From Arenibacter algicola (GTDB lineage: Bacteria; Bacteroidota; Bacteroidia; Flavobacteriales; Flavobacteriaceae): a stretch of DNA of 64,000 nt. Under the pieces are notes generated by a model. It did no database searches, was not told the origin of the DNA, and saw only the letters and a program-made list of their open reading frames with translations. The stretch lies in NCBI RefSeq assembly GCF_000733925.1, contig NZ_JPOO01000003.1:2542001-2606000 (forward strand), read 5' to 3'. Positions 9,678 to 20,100 of this stretch are shown piece after piece. The number at the start of each line of letters is the position of its first letter. Position 1 is the first letter of the stretch. The position numbers and the translations under genes are program-made.

Positions 9678-10976
9678 ATGAAAGACTACGGTATGTACAT
9701 ATACGAGGAGGAAGTTTACTTAAAAAAAGATCCCAACTGGATATTAAGATGGGGTATAGTTTTGGTATTTGGTTTTTTTGTCTTTGCAGTTGGGTTTGCT
9801 TACTTATTTTCCTATAATGAGAGTATAACGGCATCAGTGATATTGACGACTACTGAACCTCCAGTACATATAAGGGCAAAAAGGACGGGAAGAGTGGTGG
9901 AAGTAACCTTTGATGCAGGTGATATTGTTACCAAGGGTGCAGTTTTAGGAGTTATGGAAAACACTGGGGATGTCACTGATATTATCGCACTAAAAGAAAA
10001 ACTTTCAGAGGAATATCCCCTGGTTATGAATTTAAAGTCCTTGTCAGATCAATTTCCAAGTCATCTGAGGTTAGGCAGTCAAATCCGTCCTTTTTATAAT
10101 AGATTTCTCAATGCCTACCGCAACCTAATTTTTTATAATGCCTTTGGTAATGAGGCTTTGGAGGAATCTCAATTACAACAACAGCTTATAGGGCAAACCA
10201 AAAGCATTGAAAACAAAATAAAAGAAATTAATGGTATACAGCGGGATCTTGAGATAGCCAAAACCGACTTTGATCGTTATCAAGACCTTTTCAAAAAGGG
10301 AGTGATATCCATGCAGGATCTTGAAAATAAGGAAATTGGATATTTGAAAACCCAACGGGAATATGGTAACCAAGAACAACAATTGAACCAATTGCGACTG
10401 CTTTGGGCTAGTACTCAAAACCGTAAAATGCAGTTTGATAATTCCCATATAAAAAATGAGGGCATTTATAGTTCCAAGTTAGAGTTGGAGCAAGAGGAGT
10501 TAATTTCTGCCTTATACGAATGGGAGGAACAGAATCTTTTGAAGAGCCCTATACAAGGTCGAATCTCTTTTTTCGAGGTTTGGGGCAAACATCAAAACAT
10601 AAAAGAAAATCAAGTGGTATTTACAGTGGCCCCGAAAGAGAGCCAAGAGCTGTTGGGTAGGTGTCAAGTTCCTATTCGCAACTCTGGAAAAATAAAACCG
10701 GGGCAACGTGTCATTATAAAATTGGAGAATTACCCATATAGGGAATGGGGCACACTTGATGGAGAAGTGAAAATAATTTCGGAGGTGCCCACCAAAGGTG
10801 AAAACGAGGGCTATGTGGTGTATGTACAGATTATGGATCTAGAAACATCATATGGAAAGATATTGGAATTTAAACAGGAAATGATTGGAAGTGCGGAAAT
10901 AATTTTAGAGGAAATTACACTTCTTGAACGAATTTTTTATCAATTCAGACACCTCTGGTCACATACGAAACAATGA
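9678..10976 (+). CDS. HlyD-family membrane-fusion protein
   Basis: 432 residues. One membrane segment (about 25-46) after a short cytoplasmic tail, a biotinyl-lipoyl-like half (IRAKRTGRVVEVTFDAGDIV, about 68-87), a long coiled coil (about 165-285), then the second lipoyl half and beta-barrel (LLKSPIQGRISFF). This is the periplasmic adaptor that links the inner-membrane ABC exporter to an outer-membrane channel. No TolC-like gene is adjacent, so a channel encoded elsewhere would be shared. It follows the exporter by 5 bp and overlaps the regulator gene by 4 bp. Confidence 0.9.
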   Translation: MKDYGMYIYEEEVYLKKDPNWILRWGIVLVFGFFVFAVGFAYLFSYNESITASVILTTTEPPVHIRAKRTGRVVEVTFDAGDIVTKGAVLGVMENTGDVTDIIALKEKLSEEYPLVMNLKSLSDQFPSHLRLGSQIRPFYNRFLNAYRNLIFYNAFGNEALEESQLQQQLIGQTKSIENKIKEINGIQRDLEIAKTDFDRYQDLFKKGVISMQDLENKEIGYLKTQREYGNQEQQLNQLRLLWASTQNRKMQFDNSHIKNEGIYSSKLELEQEELISALYEWEEQNLLKSPIQGRISFFEVWGKHQNIKENQVVFTVAPKESQELLGRCQVPIRNSGKIKPGQRVIIKLENYPYREWGTLDGEVKIISEVPTKGENEGYVVYVQIMDLETSYGKILEFKQEMIGSAEIILEEITLLERIFYQFRHLWSHTKQ

Positions 10977-12709
10977 TGGGAGATAGCGTAAAATATCGAA
11001 TTCTAGGATTAGACTTTATGATAGGTTCGGTATTCTTATGTTCAATTTTAACATTGTCTTTTGCCCAGGAAGCCGGAACGCCTCAGGATACACTTTTTTG
11101 GGATGTGGATTATTTATTAAGCAGGAGCTATGAAAGTCTTATGGATATGCAAGATGAGGCTTATGGAAACAAATCTCTACAAAGACTTCGAGTTCTTACA
11201 GAAGTTCATGCCCGTAAAGCTAAAAATGAGGCCAATCCTATTGAATTGGCCAATGCTTATTATTATAGAACCATTATTGAGGAGCCTGAATTGGCGGTTT
11301 CCTATGCGGATTCAATTATTCTAGCGACCAAGGATAGTGACCATTCGGAACATCCAACCTTTGGCTATATTCTTAAGGCAATTATCTATTATGATAAACG
11401 GGATTATCAATTGGCAATGCAAAATTATATAACCGCATATAACCATGCCGTGAACAAAATGAATTTAGAGGACCAAATTACCTGCTCTATGGCCATTGCT
11501 GCCATACGCAACCTTAACGGTCAACCTCATGCCGCAGCAGATATTTATACCAGAACGTTGAAATTATTAAAAAAGGAGAAAGATTATGAACATACACATT
11601 ACGAGGATTATATGCTATTGATGTATAACCTTACCCTTGCACACCTACGATTGTCCCAGTTGGACTCGTCACGTCTGTATTATAATATTGGAATAAAAAA
11701 GGCAATAACAAATAATGACAGCATGGAATATCGTGATTTCGTCCTGGTAGGTGCGCAGTTGGACTACTATGGGGATGATTTTCAAAAAGCTAAAGATACT
11801 TTGTTAAAATATACCCATTTGTTGGATGGAAATAGCCAGGCCATGAAACTTTATTATTTAGCTAAAATTGCCCAGCAAACGGGAAACAATAACTTGGCCA
11901 TTCGCTACTTTCAACAAGTCGATTCAATTGTAGAGGAAACCAATAAACCATTTGATGCTATAAAAGATGTATATCAACAATTGGTTATGCATTATGGATT
12001 AAATGATGATCAGCAACGGGAAATTGAGTCCATCGAAAAACTTATTTATTTTGATAGTTTGATGACAACTGAGCAAAAAGGAATTATTCAACAGGCTACG
12101 GTAGCATATGATCTTCCCTATCTGAAACAACAAAAGAAAAGGGCTGAGGAGCAGCTTAAGGCCAAAAATTCCATGAATCTTGTATTGGGTATTATGACGT
12201 GTCTAGCTTTTTTGGCCGGAATACACTTTTATGTTAGGGCTAGAAAGACCAAAAAAATAGTCAGAAGATTGTTGCAAGATTCCAAGTCGGTTAAATCTTC
12301 TTCCAAAAAGGTAGGTGTCCACCCAAATTCCGTTCCCGAAGATATCCGGAACGACCTTCTATTGAAATTGGAGGCATTTGAAAAGTCCGACCTTTATTTG
12401 AGCAAAGATTTGGATATGGCCCAATTGGCTCAAGATATGGACAGTAATACCACTTATTTGTCCACGATTGTAAATCATTACAAAGAAATGAGTTTCCCCA
12501 ATTATTTAAAGGATCTAAAAATTACTTTCGCAATTGAAATGCTTTCCAAGGATCCCCAACTCTTGAAATACAATTATCAGGGATTGGCCGACACCTTTGG
12601 ATTCAAAACTGGGGAATCTTTCTCTAAAGCATTTTATGCCAAGACGGGGGTATATCCTTCCAAGTTATTGAAGGAACTAAAGAATAGAGAAAATGCACGT
12701 CATTTATAA
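10973..12709 (+). CDS. TPR-repeat membrane sensor with C-terminal AraC-type HTH
   Basis: 578 residues. A hydrophobic signal (about 12-32, ending SFAQE), a periplasmic helical region with TPR-like repeats (about 60-380), a single membrane segment (about 401-420) and a cytoplasmic AraC-type domain (about 470-575; LAQDMDSNTTYLSTIVNHY and FGFKTGESFSKAFYAKTG are the two HTH helices). This is the one-protein transmembrane regulator architecture common in Flavobacteriia. The 4-bp overlap with the adaptor gene implies co-expression; it may sense the exported peptide or its fragments and control the locus (inference). Confidence 0.85.
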   Translation: MMGDSVKYRILGLDFMIGSVFLCSILTLSFAQEAGTPQDTLFWDVDYLLSRSYESLMDMQDEAYGNKSLQRLRVLTEVHARKAKNEANPIELANAYYYRTIIEEPELAVSYADSIILATKDSDHSEHPTFGYILKAIIYYDKRDYQLAMQNYITAYNHAVNKMNLEDQITCSMAIAAIRNLNGQPHAAADIYTRTLKLLKKEKDYEHTHYEDYMLLMYNLTLAHLRLSQLDSSRLYYNIGIKKAITNNDSMEYRDFVLVGAQLDYYGDDFQKAKDTLLKYTHLLDGNSQAMKLYYLAKIAQQTGNNNLAIRYFQQVDSIVEETNKPFDAIKDVYQQLVMHYGLNDDQQREIESIEKLIYFDSLMTTEQKGIIQQATVAYDLPYLKQQKKRAEEQLKAKNSMNLVLGIMTCLAFLAGIHFYVRARKTKKIVRRLLQDSKSVKSSSKKVGVHPNSVPEDIRNDLLLKLEAFEKSDLYLSKDLDMAQLAQDMDSNTTYLSTIVNHYKEMSFPNYLKDLKITFAIEMLSKDPQLLKYNYQGLADTFGFKTGESFSKAFYAKTGVYPSKLLKELKNRENARHL

Positions 12710-12795
12710 ATGGTGGTTTATGTTATCTGGAGTATATGTAAAATCGGACTAACTTGGTTTGGCACAATTATTTGTTAATCTATAAATTCAATGTC

Positions 12796-12921
12796 ATGAG
12801 AAAAAAAATGGAAGACTACAAGAAAAGAGCTTTAAAGTCACTTACCAAAATCAAGGGAGGTGTAGATGGACCTATAGATACGGATAAAATAAAAAGGCCA
12901 AAAAGAGGGCACAGAGATTAA
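12796..12921 (+). CDS. double-glycine leader peptide, likely cargo of the C39 exporter
   Basis: A 41-codon gene from ATG at 12796 to TAA at 12921. The leader ends ...ALKSLTKIKGG at residue 22: Gly at -1 and -2, Ile at -4, Leu at -7 and Tyr at -15, the spacing of hydrophobic residues that C39 peptidases read. Cleavage would release a 19-residue peptide, VDGPIDTDKIKRPKRGHRD, which is very polar and has no Cys, so no disulfide or lanthionine is possible. No modification enzyme is nearby. It lies 87 bp after the regulator gene. A signal peptide-like pheromone or an unmodified bacteriocin are both possible. Confidence 0.75.
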   Translation: MRKKMEDYKKRALKSLTKIKGGVDGPIDTDKIKRPKRGHRD

Positions 12922-12983
12922 GGCTAAGATATAATTTATGATTAGGGACCAATTCAACCGGTCTTAACTTTCTATGTTGAAAT

Positions 12984-15152
12984 GTGAAAATTATGGGAAG
13001 ACCAACATTATTATTTTGTGGACTATTTTGCTTCCTACTTTCATGTAGCCAAAAGAAGCCTATGCCCATATGGAAATATCCTGAAATTTCCCCCACACCT
13101 GAGGTTCAAGACTACTTTGGAAGAACGGTTACAGATAGTTACCATAATCTAATGGATCTAGAGGATAGCCTTGTGCAGAACTGGTTCAAGGTCCAAGATT
13201 CCTTGGCGGAAGCATACTTTTTAAACAATGACCTTACCACCCAATTTAAAACTCGCTTTCATGAATTGGAAGGCAGGACAAGCGGTGATATCCGCATGAT
13301 CCGAACAGATGAAAATGAAAATTACTACTATTTGCGCTATGATGAATATAAGGATATCGATGTGCTTTTTTACAGAGAAAAGGGAGGCAATTTAGAAACT
13401 GAACTTTTTGATCCAAGCAGCTATACTAACGAAAAGCGAAATATAAGTTATTTGGAACCCTCCTATGATGGCACAAAAATAGCTATTGGCTTGGACCCAA
13501 AAGAGGAATTTACCTCCACAATTCTAATTTATGATGTGATAAACAAAAAGTTCTTAAAAGACAAAATAATCCATATAAATCCGGATTTTGGTGAAATTGA
13601 ATGGCTGCCTGATAACTCTGGTGTAATCTACCTTTATTTTCCTATTGTTGAAAAATCCGATCCCAATTACAAAAAACACTCGTTTTCTGTTATCCATTAT
13701 TTAGGAGATAATCCTGAAAAACGAACTCCAATATTTGGTTGGGATAAGACCTTGGAAATAGCATCTGATTATTATCCTAAAGTAAAAATAGGGTCGAGTT
13801 TGGACTCCTATATTGTTGGGTATGCTGCAAAATCTGGAATTTTTTATGATAGTTTTATTGCCAAGATGACAGATGTAATGCTTGGCAAGCCCAAATGGAA
13901 ACCGTTTTTTAAAGCATCCGATAAGATTTATTACAATCAAGGGGAGATAAGAGAACAATATTTTATTTATCGCAGAGCTACGCCTAACGGTAATGAACTT
14001 TGCCAAGTTGAAATAGGTAATCCCAATTTCAATAATCCACTAATTCTCGCGACCGGAAGCAGGGAAAATCCCATTACCCAATTTGAGGTCACTAAGGACC
14101 ATATATATTTTGTTCGTGAAAAATTTGGGGTCGAAATTTCAATTTTTAAGATTGATAATCAGGTAAATATTACTCAACTGAACCCACCTTTTGTTCCTGG
14201 ATATGCAGCTTTTTTTGGAGAGTCGGTTGCACATAAAAATATTGGTATAGGTATGGATGGATGGACTTCCAATTATATTCGTTATTGTATAAATGACGAA
14301 GGAGATTTTACTAATGAGGGCATTTTGGATTCCCCTCAATTCCCGGAATTTGAAGATTTGGTAAGCGAACAAATTATGATCAATTCCCATGATGAGGTTG
14401 CGATTCCATTGTCTTTGGTTTATAGAAAGGATATGAAACTTGATTCCAATAACGATGTGTTTATCTATGTTTATGGGGCTTATGGTGAAAGTATGAGTCC
14501 ATTCTTCTCGCCTACATATCTAGAATGGGTTAAGCAAGGGGGTATTCTTGCTTTTCCACATGTTCGAGGGGGAGGTGAAAAGGGGGAAGACTGGCATACT
14601 CAGGGGATGAAAGAATTAAAATACAATTCTTGGAAGGACCTTATTGCTTGTACGGAAGCCTTGATAAACAAGGGGTATACCCGCAAGGGATTGATATCCC
14701 TTTATACCAACAGCGCCGGGGGGATTACTGCTGGGATGGCCGTTAATGAACGTCCTGAACTTTATACTTCCTTTATTGCGGAAGTACCAAGGATGCATCC
14801 CTTTGGTCTAGAATCTGCCACTACGGCCAGTAGCACTAGCTATATTGAATACGGTACAATAAAAGATAGCCTGGAGTGTCTTGGTCTTATACAAATGGAC
14901 CCCTATATAAATCTAAAACAAGACAAATACTACCCGGCAACCTTACTTATGCCAAGCAACAGTGATGACCGGATACCCCTATGGGATAGTGGTAAATATA
15001 TTGCCAAACTTCAAAAATACAACCTCGCCGAAACTCCCATAATAATGGATATTGACTATCAGTCAGGACATGAGAATTCATCGAACTACGACCATGCAAT
15101 AGAGGCCAACGCTCGGATATTTAGCTTTGCGAAGACTATTATGAAGCATTAG
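12984..15152 (+). CDS. S9 prolyl-oligopeptidase family lipoprotein
   Basis: 722 residues. A lipoprotein signal ends FCFLLSC (Cys about 21), so the enzyme is probably anchored on the periplasmic or outer face. The N-terminal beta-propeller (about 70-430) is followed by the alpha/beta-hydrolase domain: Ser about 577 in TNSAGG, Asp about 660 in NSDDRIP, and His about 696 in SGHENSS, giving a complete triad. Family members cut short peptides after Pro (sometimes basic residues). It starts 62 bp after the leader-peptide gene, whose predicted mature product contains Gly-Pro and Arg-Pro, so a role in processing or turnover of that peptide is plausible but inferred. Confidence 0.85.
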   Translation: MKIMGRPTLLFCGLFCFLLSCSQKKPMPIWKYPEISPTPEVQDYFGRTVTDSYHNLMDLEDSLVQNWFKVQDSLAEAYFLNNDLTTQFKTRFHELEGRTSGDIRMIRTDENENYYYLRYDEYKDIDVLFYREKGGNLETELFDPSSYTNEKRNISYLEPSYDGTKIAIGLDPKEEFTSTILIYDVINKKFLKDKIIHINPDFGEIEWLPDNSGVIYLYFPIVEKSDPNYKKHSFSVIHYLGDNPEKRTPIFGWDKTLEIASDYYPKVKIGSSLDSYIVGYAAKSGIFYDSFIAKMTDVMLGKPKWKPFFKASDKIYYNQGEIREQYFIYRRATPNGNELCQVEIGNPNFNNPLILATGSRENPITQFEVTKDHIYFVREKFGVEISIFKIDNQVNITQLNPPFVPGYAAFFGESVAHKNIGIGMDGWTSNYIRYCINDEGDFTNEGILDSPQFPEFEDLVSEQIMINSHDEVAIPLSLVYRKDMKLDSNNDVFIYVYGAYGESMSPFFSPTYLEWVKQGGILAFPHVRGGGEKGEDWHTQGMKELKYNSWKDLIACTEALINKGYTRKGLISLYTNSAGGITAGMAVNERPELYTSFIAEVPRMHPFGLESATTASSTSYIEYGTIKDSLECLGLIQMDPYINLKQDKYYPATLLMPSNSDDRIPLWDSGKYIAKLQKYNLAETPIIMDIDYQSGHENSSNYDHAIEANARIFSFAKTIMKH

Positions 15153-15340
15153 TTAAATCGTTTTTCTTTGTTTTCTTCGGTTGGTTGATAATTTTAAGGT
15201 AAACATAGTATGTTCTTGTGGTACTTTTAATTTCTTCAGTGAGGTCTTCATAAGACCATTTAAATAAGGATTAATCTTATGCTTTATATTGATGATTAAC
15301 AGATAATTTGATTGAGAATCGATATTTTTTTAGTTAATAT

Positions 15341-15370
15341 TTTGACCATATAATTATTTTGTTATATTTG
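15341..15370 (+). promoter_or_regulatory. predicted Bacteroidota promoter for the sialic-acid regulator
   Basis: TTTG at 15341-15344 and TATATTTG at 15363-15370 match the -33/-7 pair (TTTG, TAnnTTTG) with an 18-bp spacer. It lies about 28 bp before the FadR-type gene. Confidence 0.6.
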
Positions 15371-15398
15371 TAGGACAAAAGGGATTTATAGGAATAAT

Positions 15399-16112
15399 AT
15401 GAAGTCGAAACTAACAGTTACAACACTCACCGATCAGGTTGAGGCAAGTATTATCGAATATATTAAGGATAACAAACTTGTTCCTGGTGATCCCCTTCCC
15501 AATGAAAAAGAATTTGTTGAAATGTTCAGTGTGGGTCGAAATGTGGTAAGAGAAGCCATGAGCCGTTTGAGAATGTTGGGAATTCTGGAATCACGCACGA
15601 AACGAGGTATAATAGTGAAGGAGCCTCCTTTGTTAAACGGATTCAAGAAGGTATTGGACCCTCAGCTTCTAAGTGTGCCTACCATTAAGGAACTGATGGG
15701 GATGAGGATAGCAATGGAAGTTGGGATTGCGGAGTTTTTATTCACAAATGTTACGGATAGGGATATTGCAGAACTGGAAAATATTATTTCAAGGCAACAG
15801 GCAATAGGCATAAATAATTTGTCCATTGAGGATGAAATGCAATTTCACCAAAAAATCTATGAGATAGCCGGAAACAATTTTATTCTGCATTTCTATGAAT
15901 TAATGCAACCTGTTTTTGTATTCGCCAAACATAATTATGAGAGCTATTTTGAACCGATAAACAAGAAACTTCAGGAAAGTGATGGAGTCGTTACCCATAG
16001 TGATTTATTACAGGCCATAAAGAATAAGGATAAAAATTTATATCAGGAAAGAATCAGAAGGCACTTAAGACCTTATTGGGAGTTCTTGTATAATTATAAT
16101 AATATAAAATGA
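15399..16112 (+). CDS. GntR-family regulator, FadR subfamily
   Basis: 237 residues. N-terminal winged helix (about 1-75, with PNEKEFVEMFSVGRNVVREAMSRL as recognition region) and a C-terminal all-helical FCD ligand domain with conserved His/Asp-type metal residues (MRIAMEVG, FHQKIYEIAGN, HSDLLQAIKNKD). FadR-type regulators of sugar-acid loci respond to the substrate or a breakdown product. It overlaps the lyase gene by 4 bp, so it most likely controls the sialic-acid genes downstream. Confidence 0.88.
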   Translation: MKSKLTVTTLTDQVEASIIEYIKDNKLVPGDPLPNEKEFVEMFSVGRNVVREAMSRLRMLGILESRTKRGIIVKEPPLLNGFKKVLDPQLLSVPTIKELMGMRIAMEVGIAEFLFTNVTDRDIAELENIISRQQAIGINNLSIEDEMQFHQKIYEIAGNNFILHFYELMQPVFVFAKHNYESYFEPINKKLQESDGVVTHSDLLQAIKNKDKNLYQERIRRHLRPYWEFLYNYNNIK

Positions 16113-17029
16113 CAATAAAGAAAACTAAAGGATTAATTGCCGCACCGTTTACTGGAATGAACGCGCAGGGAGGAATTAATATAAACAAGGTTTCATCCTA
16201 TGCTGCCCACTTGAAAAAAATGAAAGTAAAGGGTGCATTTGTGGCAGGAACCACAGGGGAAGGATTGTTTTTGAGCGATAATGAGAGGTTGGACGTGATC
16301 AATGCTTGGGTTGCGTGTAAGGAAAATGATTTTCGTGTAATAGCACATGCCGGAAGCACGAGCTTGGCGAGTGCAAAAACTTTAGCCTACGAATCCGCCA
16401 GGGCGGGAGCTGATGCGATTGCAATAATGGGCCCGCCTTTTCTTGGGCCTAACCAAGAGGAAAATTTAGTAGAATTTTGTGCTGATGTGGCATTGTCAGC
16501 TCCTGAGATCCCTTTTTATTATTACCACATGCCTTCTCTTTCTCGTGTAAATGTTTCGATGGCAAAATTCTTGAGCCAAGCCAAAAATAGAATTCCAAAC
16601 CTTGCAGGAATTAAATTCACAGACAATAATTTGATGGAAATGTCCAATTGTCTTTCCGTGGATAATGGTAAATGGGATATTCTCCATGGTTATGATGAAT
16701 TGCTTTTAGCAGGATTGTCCTTTGGAGCGGAAGGTGCCGTTGGGAGTACCTACAATTTTTTAGCACCATTGTATTATGGTATTATTGAAGATTTTGAAAA
16801 TGGTAAAATAAATGAGGCAAGGGAAAAGCAGCGTAAGTCAATTGAATTTATTGGCATACTAATCCGATATCATGGAGCATTGGTTTCGGGTAAAGCAATT
16901 ATGGGATTAATCGGGGTAAGTTGTGGGCCATGTAGAAAGCCCCTTGGGAATTTAACTCCCGAAGAAACGCGGAATTTGGAACGTGAACTTAGTGATTTGG
17001 GATTCTTTGAAATGATCGAATCTTATTAG
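16109..17029 (+). CDS. nanA: N-acetylneuraminate lyase (DapA/NAL superfamily)
   Basis: 306 residues of a TIM-barrel class I aldolase: GTTGEG (about 46-51) binds the carboxylate, Tyr about 137 in YYYHMP and the Schiff-base Lys about 168 in AGIKFTD. The superfamily also contains dihydrodipicolinate synthase, but YYYHMPS, IKFTDNNLMEM and the neighbouring sialidases and mutarotase favour cleavage of Neu5Ac to N-acetylmannosamine and pyruvate. Cytoplasmic. No ManNAc epimerase or kinase lies in the window, so the next steps must be encoded elsewhere. Confidence 0.88.
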   Translation: MTIKKTKGLIAAPFTGMNAQGGININKVSSYAAHLKKMKVKGAFVAGTTGEGLFLSDNERLDVINAWVACKENDFRVIAHAGSTSLASAKTLAYESARAGADAIAIMGPPFLGPNQEENLVEFCADVALSAPEIPFYYYHMPSLSRVNVSMAKFLSQAKNRIPNLAGIKFTDNNLMEMSNCLSVDNGKWDILHGYDELLLAGLSFGAEGAVGSTYNFLAPLYYGIIEDFENGKINEAREKQRKSIEFIGILIRYHGALVSGKAIMGLIGVSCGPCRKPLGNLTPEETRNLERELSDLGFFEMIESY

Positions 17030-17094
17030 TAAAGCTTTGCAGGTAATTATTAAAGCTAGATTATAAAAACAGTAAAAGTTTTTATAATAAAAAA

Positions 17095-17116
17095 GCCCCA
17101 CGTTGGAGCGTAGGGC
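17095..17116 (+). promoter_or_regulatory. hairpin in the leader of the susC gene
   Basis: GCCC-ACG and CGT-GGGC pair around a 6-nt loop with one C/A mismatch, preceded by an A-run. Read on the minus strand it resembles a terminator; on the plus strand no U-tract follows. It could be a 5'-UTR element of susC or a block to antisense transcripts. Confidence 0.35.
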
Positions 17117-17164
17117 CAGTATTAACTCAAAAAAAGTATGAATTAATTTAAACACTTCAAATTT

Positions 17165-20100
17165 ATGAAAAATATTACTTATTCAACTTCGAATAGGTAC
17201 TTTGTTCTTTCTGCATTGAGAAAGACAATACCTATTAACTTGCCTTTAATTATATTTTGTTTTTTGACCTCGGGTCTATTCGCACAGGAAACTATTACTG
17301 TGAATGGTTCGGTTTCTGATAGCCAAGGGGTTCCTTTGCCTGGAGTGAGTATTGTTCAGAAGGGCACTACCAATGGGGTTACTACCGATTTTGATGGGCA
17401 ATATAGTATTAATGCACCATCAAACGCCACATTGATTTATACTTATATAGGTATGTCTTCCCAGGAAATACAAATTAACGGTAGACAGGTGGTCAATGTG
17501 GGTCTTCAGGAATCCACAGAAAGTCTTGATGAAGTGGTAGTTGTTGGTTTTGGTACCCAATCCAGATCACTCATGTCAAGTTCAGTATCTAAAATCAAAC
17601 AAACCGAAATTCAAAATAGTCCTGCAGTTAATCCAGTTCAGCTATTGCAGGGTAAGGTGGCAGGCCTAAGTGTAAATGTTGACTCGGGCCAGCCTGGTTC
17701 CGGAGCAGCTGTTTACATTAGGGGAGGTACCCAAACGGATCCACGTTCAGGAGCCAATGAACCTCTTTATATAATTGATGGCGTTTTTAGGGAAGATCTT
17801 AATGGTGTTAGCCCTAGTGACATCAAATCCATTGAAGTTCTAAAAGATGCGGCCTCGACAGCTATATATGGTGCCCGTGCTGCCAACGGTGTTATCTTGG
17901 TTACAACTGTTACTGGGAAGGAATCTGGAAAAGGGCGTATTAACATACGTTATTCAACAGGAGTTGATCAGCAAGCCAAAGACTATAATTGGACAAGTGT
18001 AGAGGATTATCTAAGGGTATCAAGATTAGCTGCCCAGAAAGGGGTGAGTTTAAACAGTCCGGGAGCTAGGCTGACAAATGCAAACTTTGGATATTCTGTT
18101 CAGGAACTATCGGAAAAAGGGGAATTTGGTTTTGAACGTATTGCTCTGACCTATTTGGACGATTTGACTTCTTTGGAAGGGCAGGCATATGTAGATGGTT
18201 TATTGGCCAATGGCTATAGAACCATGACGGATCCAGTCACAGGCAGGGAGCTGATATTTATTGATAATAAACTTAATGAAATTAGGGTCAGATCTGCAAT
18301 TACACATGATATAAATGTAGGAATGTCAGGTTCGTCGGAAATGGGTAATTATAACATTAGTGCCGGTTATTTGGATCAAGAAGGTGTCGTAATCGGAACA
18401 GGTGCGACTAGATTTAATACTTTAATGAATGGTACTTTTAATATTAATAATAATCTAGCTGTTAATGGACAATTCACCTATCAATTCAACGATATTGACC
18501 AGCCCAGGAGCACCAACAATACCATCAATAGATCTTCTAGGTTGCCGCACACCTATAGAATTTGGAATGATGATGGTACTCCGGCATTAGGAGAAAGTAC
18601 TGGTTCACCAAGAAATATTTTCCATGAATTGTACTATCAGGATGACGAAAGAAAACAATTTAGGACGAGCAGTAAAATTGGCCTGGACTGGAATATTATA
18701 AAAGGACTTTCTTTTTCACCAAGTGCTTCTGTTTATAGGTTGGAAAGCAACGGGAATTTATTTGAACGGGCTTCCAGAGAAGTTACCAATCGGGCAATGT
18801 CCAGATTTAATGATACGCAAAACCAGGTGATGCTCGATGGTTTATTGAAGTATACGAATACTTTTAATGAAAAGCACAATTTGGATGTGTTGCTGGGAAC
18901 CCAATATGTTAAAAATCATTTTGAAAGTTTTAGTGGTAGTGGAAGTAATGCCCCTACTGACCTAATATCAACGCTAAATGCCTCGGAGACGGAAAGAGAA
19001 AGAGTAACTTCCGATATTTCTACCAACAAGTTGATGAGCTTTTTTGGAAAACTGGATTATAATTTTGCAAGGAAATACCTTGTAGGTTTTAGCATCAGGC
19101 GAGATGGATCCTCAAGATTCTCAGAAAATAATAGGTTTGGTATTTTTCCTGCGGTATCCGCGGGTTGGAATTTGCATCAAGAAGAATTCTGGAAATCGGA
19201 TTTGTTAAGTAAGGTAAAAATTAGGGGTAGCTGGGGTAAAGCCGGTAATGACAACTTAGCTCTTTCGGACACTCAAGGTGGGTTTTCTTCAACTTCCTAC
19301 GCCTTGGGCAGTGCTGTTAGGATTTCCAAACTTCCAAATCTGAACCTAAAGTGGGAAACGACTACACAAACTAATATCGGTTTGGACCTGGGCATAGCCA
19401 AGGACCGTTTCAATATTTTAATCGACTACTACAATAAGGTTACTTCGGACAGATTGCTAAATATGCCTCTTCCGGCGCAAACAGGATTTAGTAGTATCAG
19501 AAGTAATTTTGGGTCCCTAACCAATCAAGGGGTGGAAATGGAACTGAGTGGAACCATTATAGCCAAAGAAAATTTTTCATGGAACTTGGCCGGGAACCTT
19601 GCATATAATAAAAGTGAAGTTACCAAATTACCTGATAACGAGTTTGATAAAAACCGGAATGGAGGGCTTATTATTTGGGATGAAAATGGCAACGAAACCA
19701 GGGTTGGAGGTCTTGCGGAGGGTGAAAGACCCAATGGAGTTTGGGCCTACGAAATGATCGGTGTTTATGCAACGGACGAAGAAGCGGCAAATGCACCTGA
19801 TGATCAAGTAATGTCAGGATACTATAGGTCACAATATGGAGGAGCTAAAAACGGCGGTGATGCAATTTGGAAAGATGTCAATGGTGACAACATTATAGAT
19901 TCTAGAGACCAGGTATTTATGGGGTATGTCGATCCAAATTTTCGTGGGGGAATGGTGAATACTATATCCTATAAAGGGCTTTCGTTGCGATTGGTGCAAG
20001 ATTGGGCTACTGGTCACGTCATTTGGAACAATTTTAGAGCGAGATCAAATGCAAATTCCAGAAATAATGTGGTAACCAATACCGATGTTCTAAGTGATGC

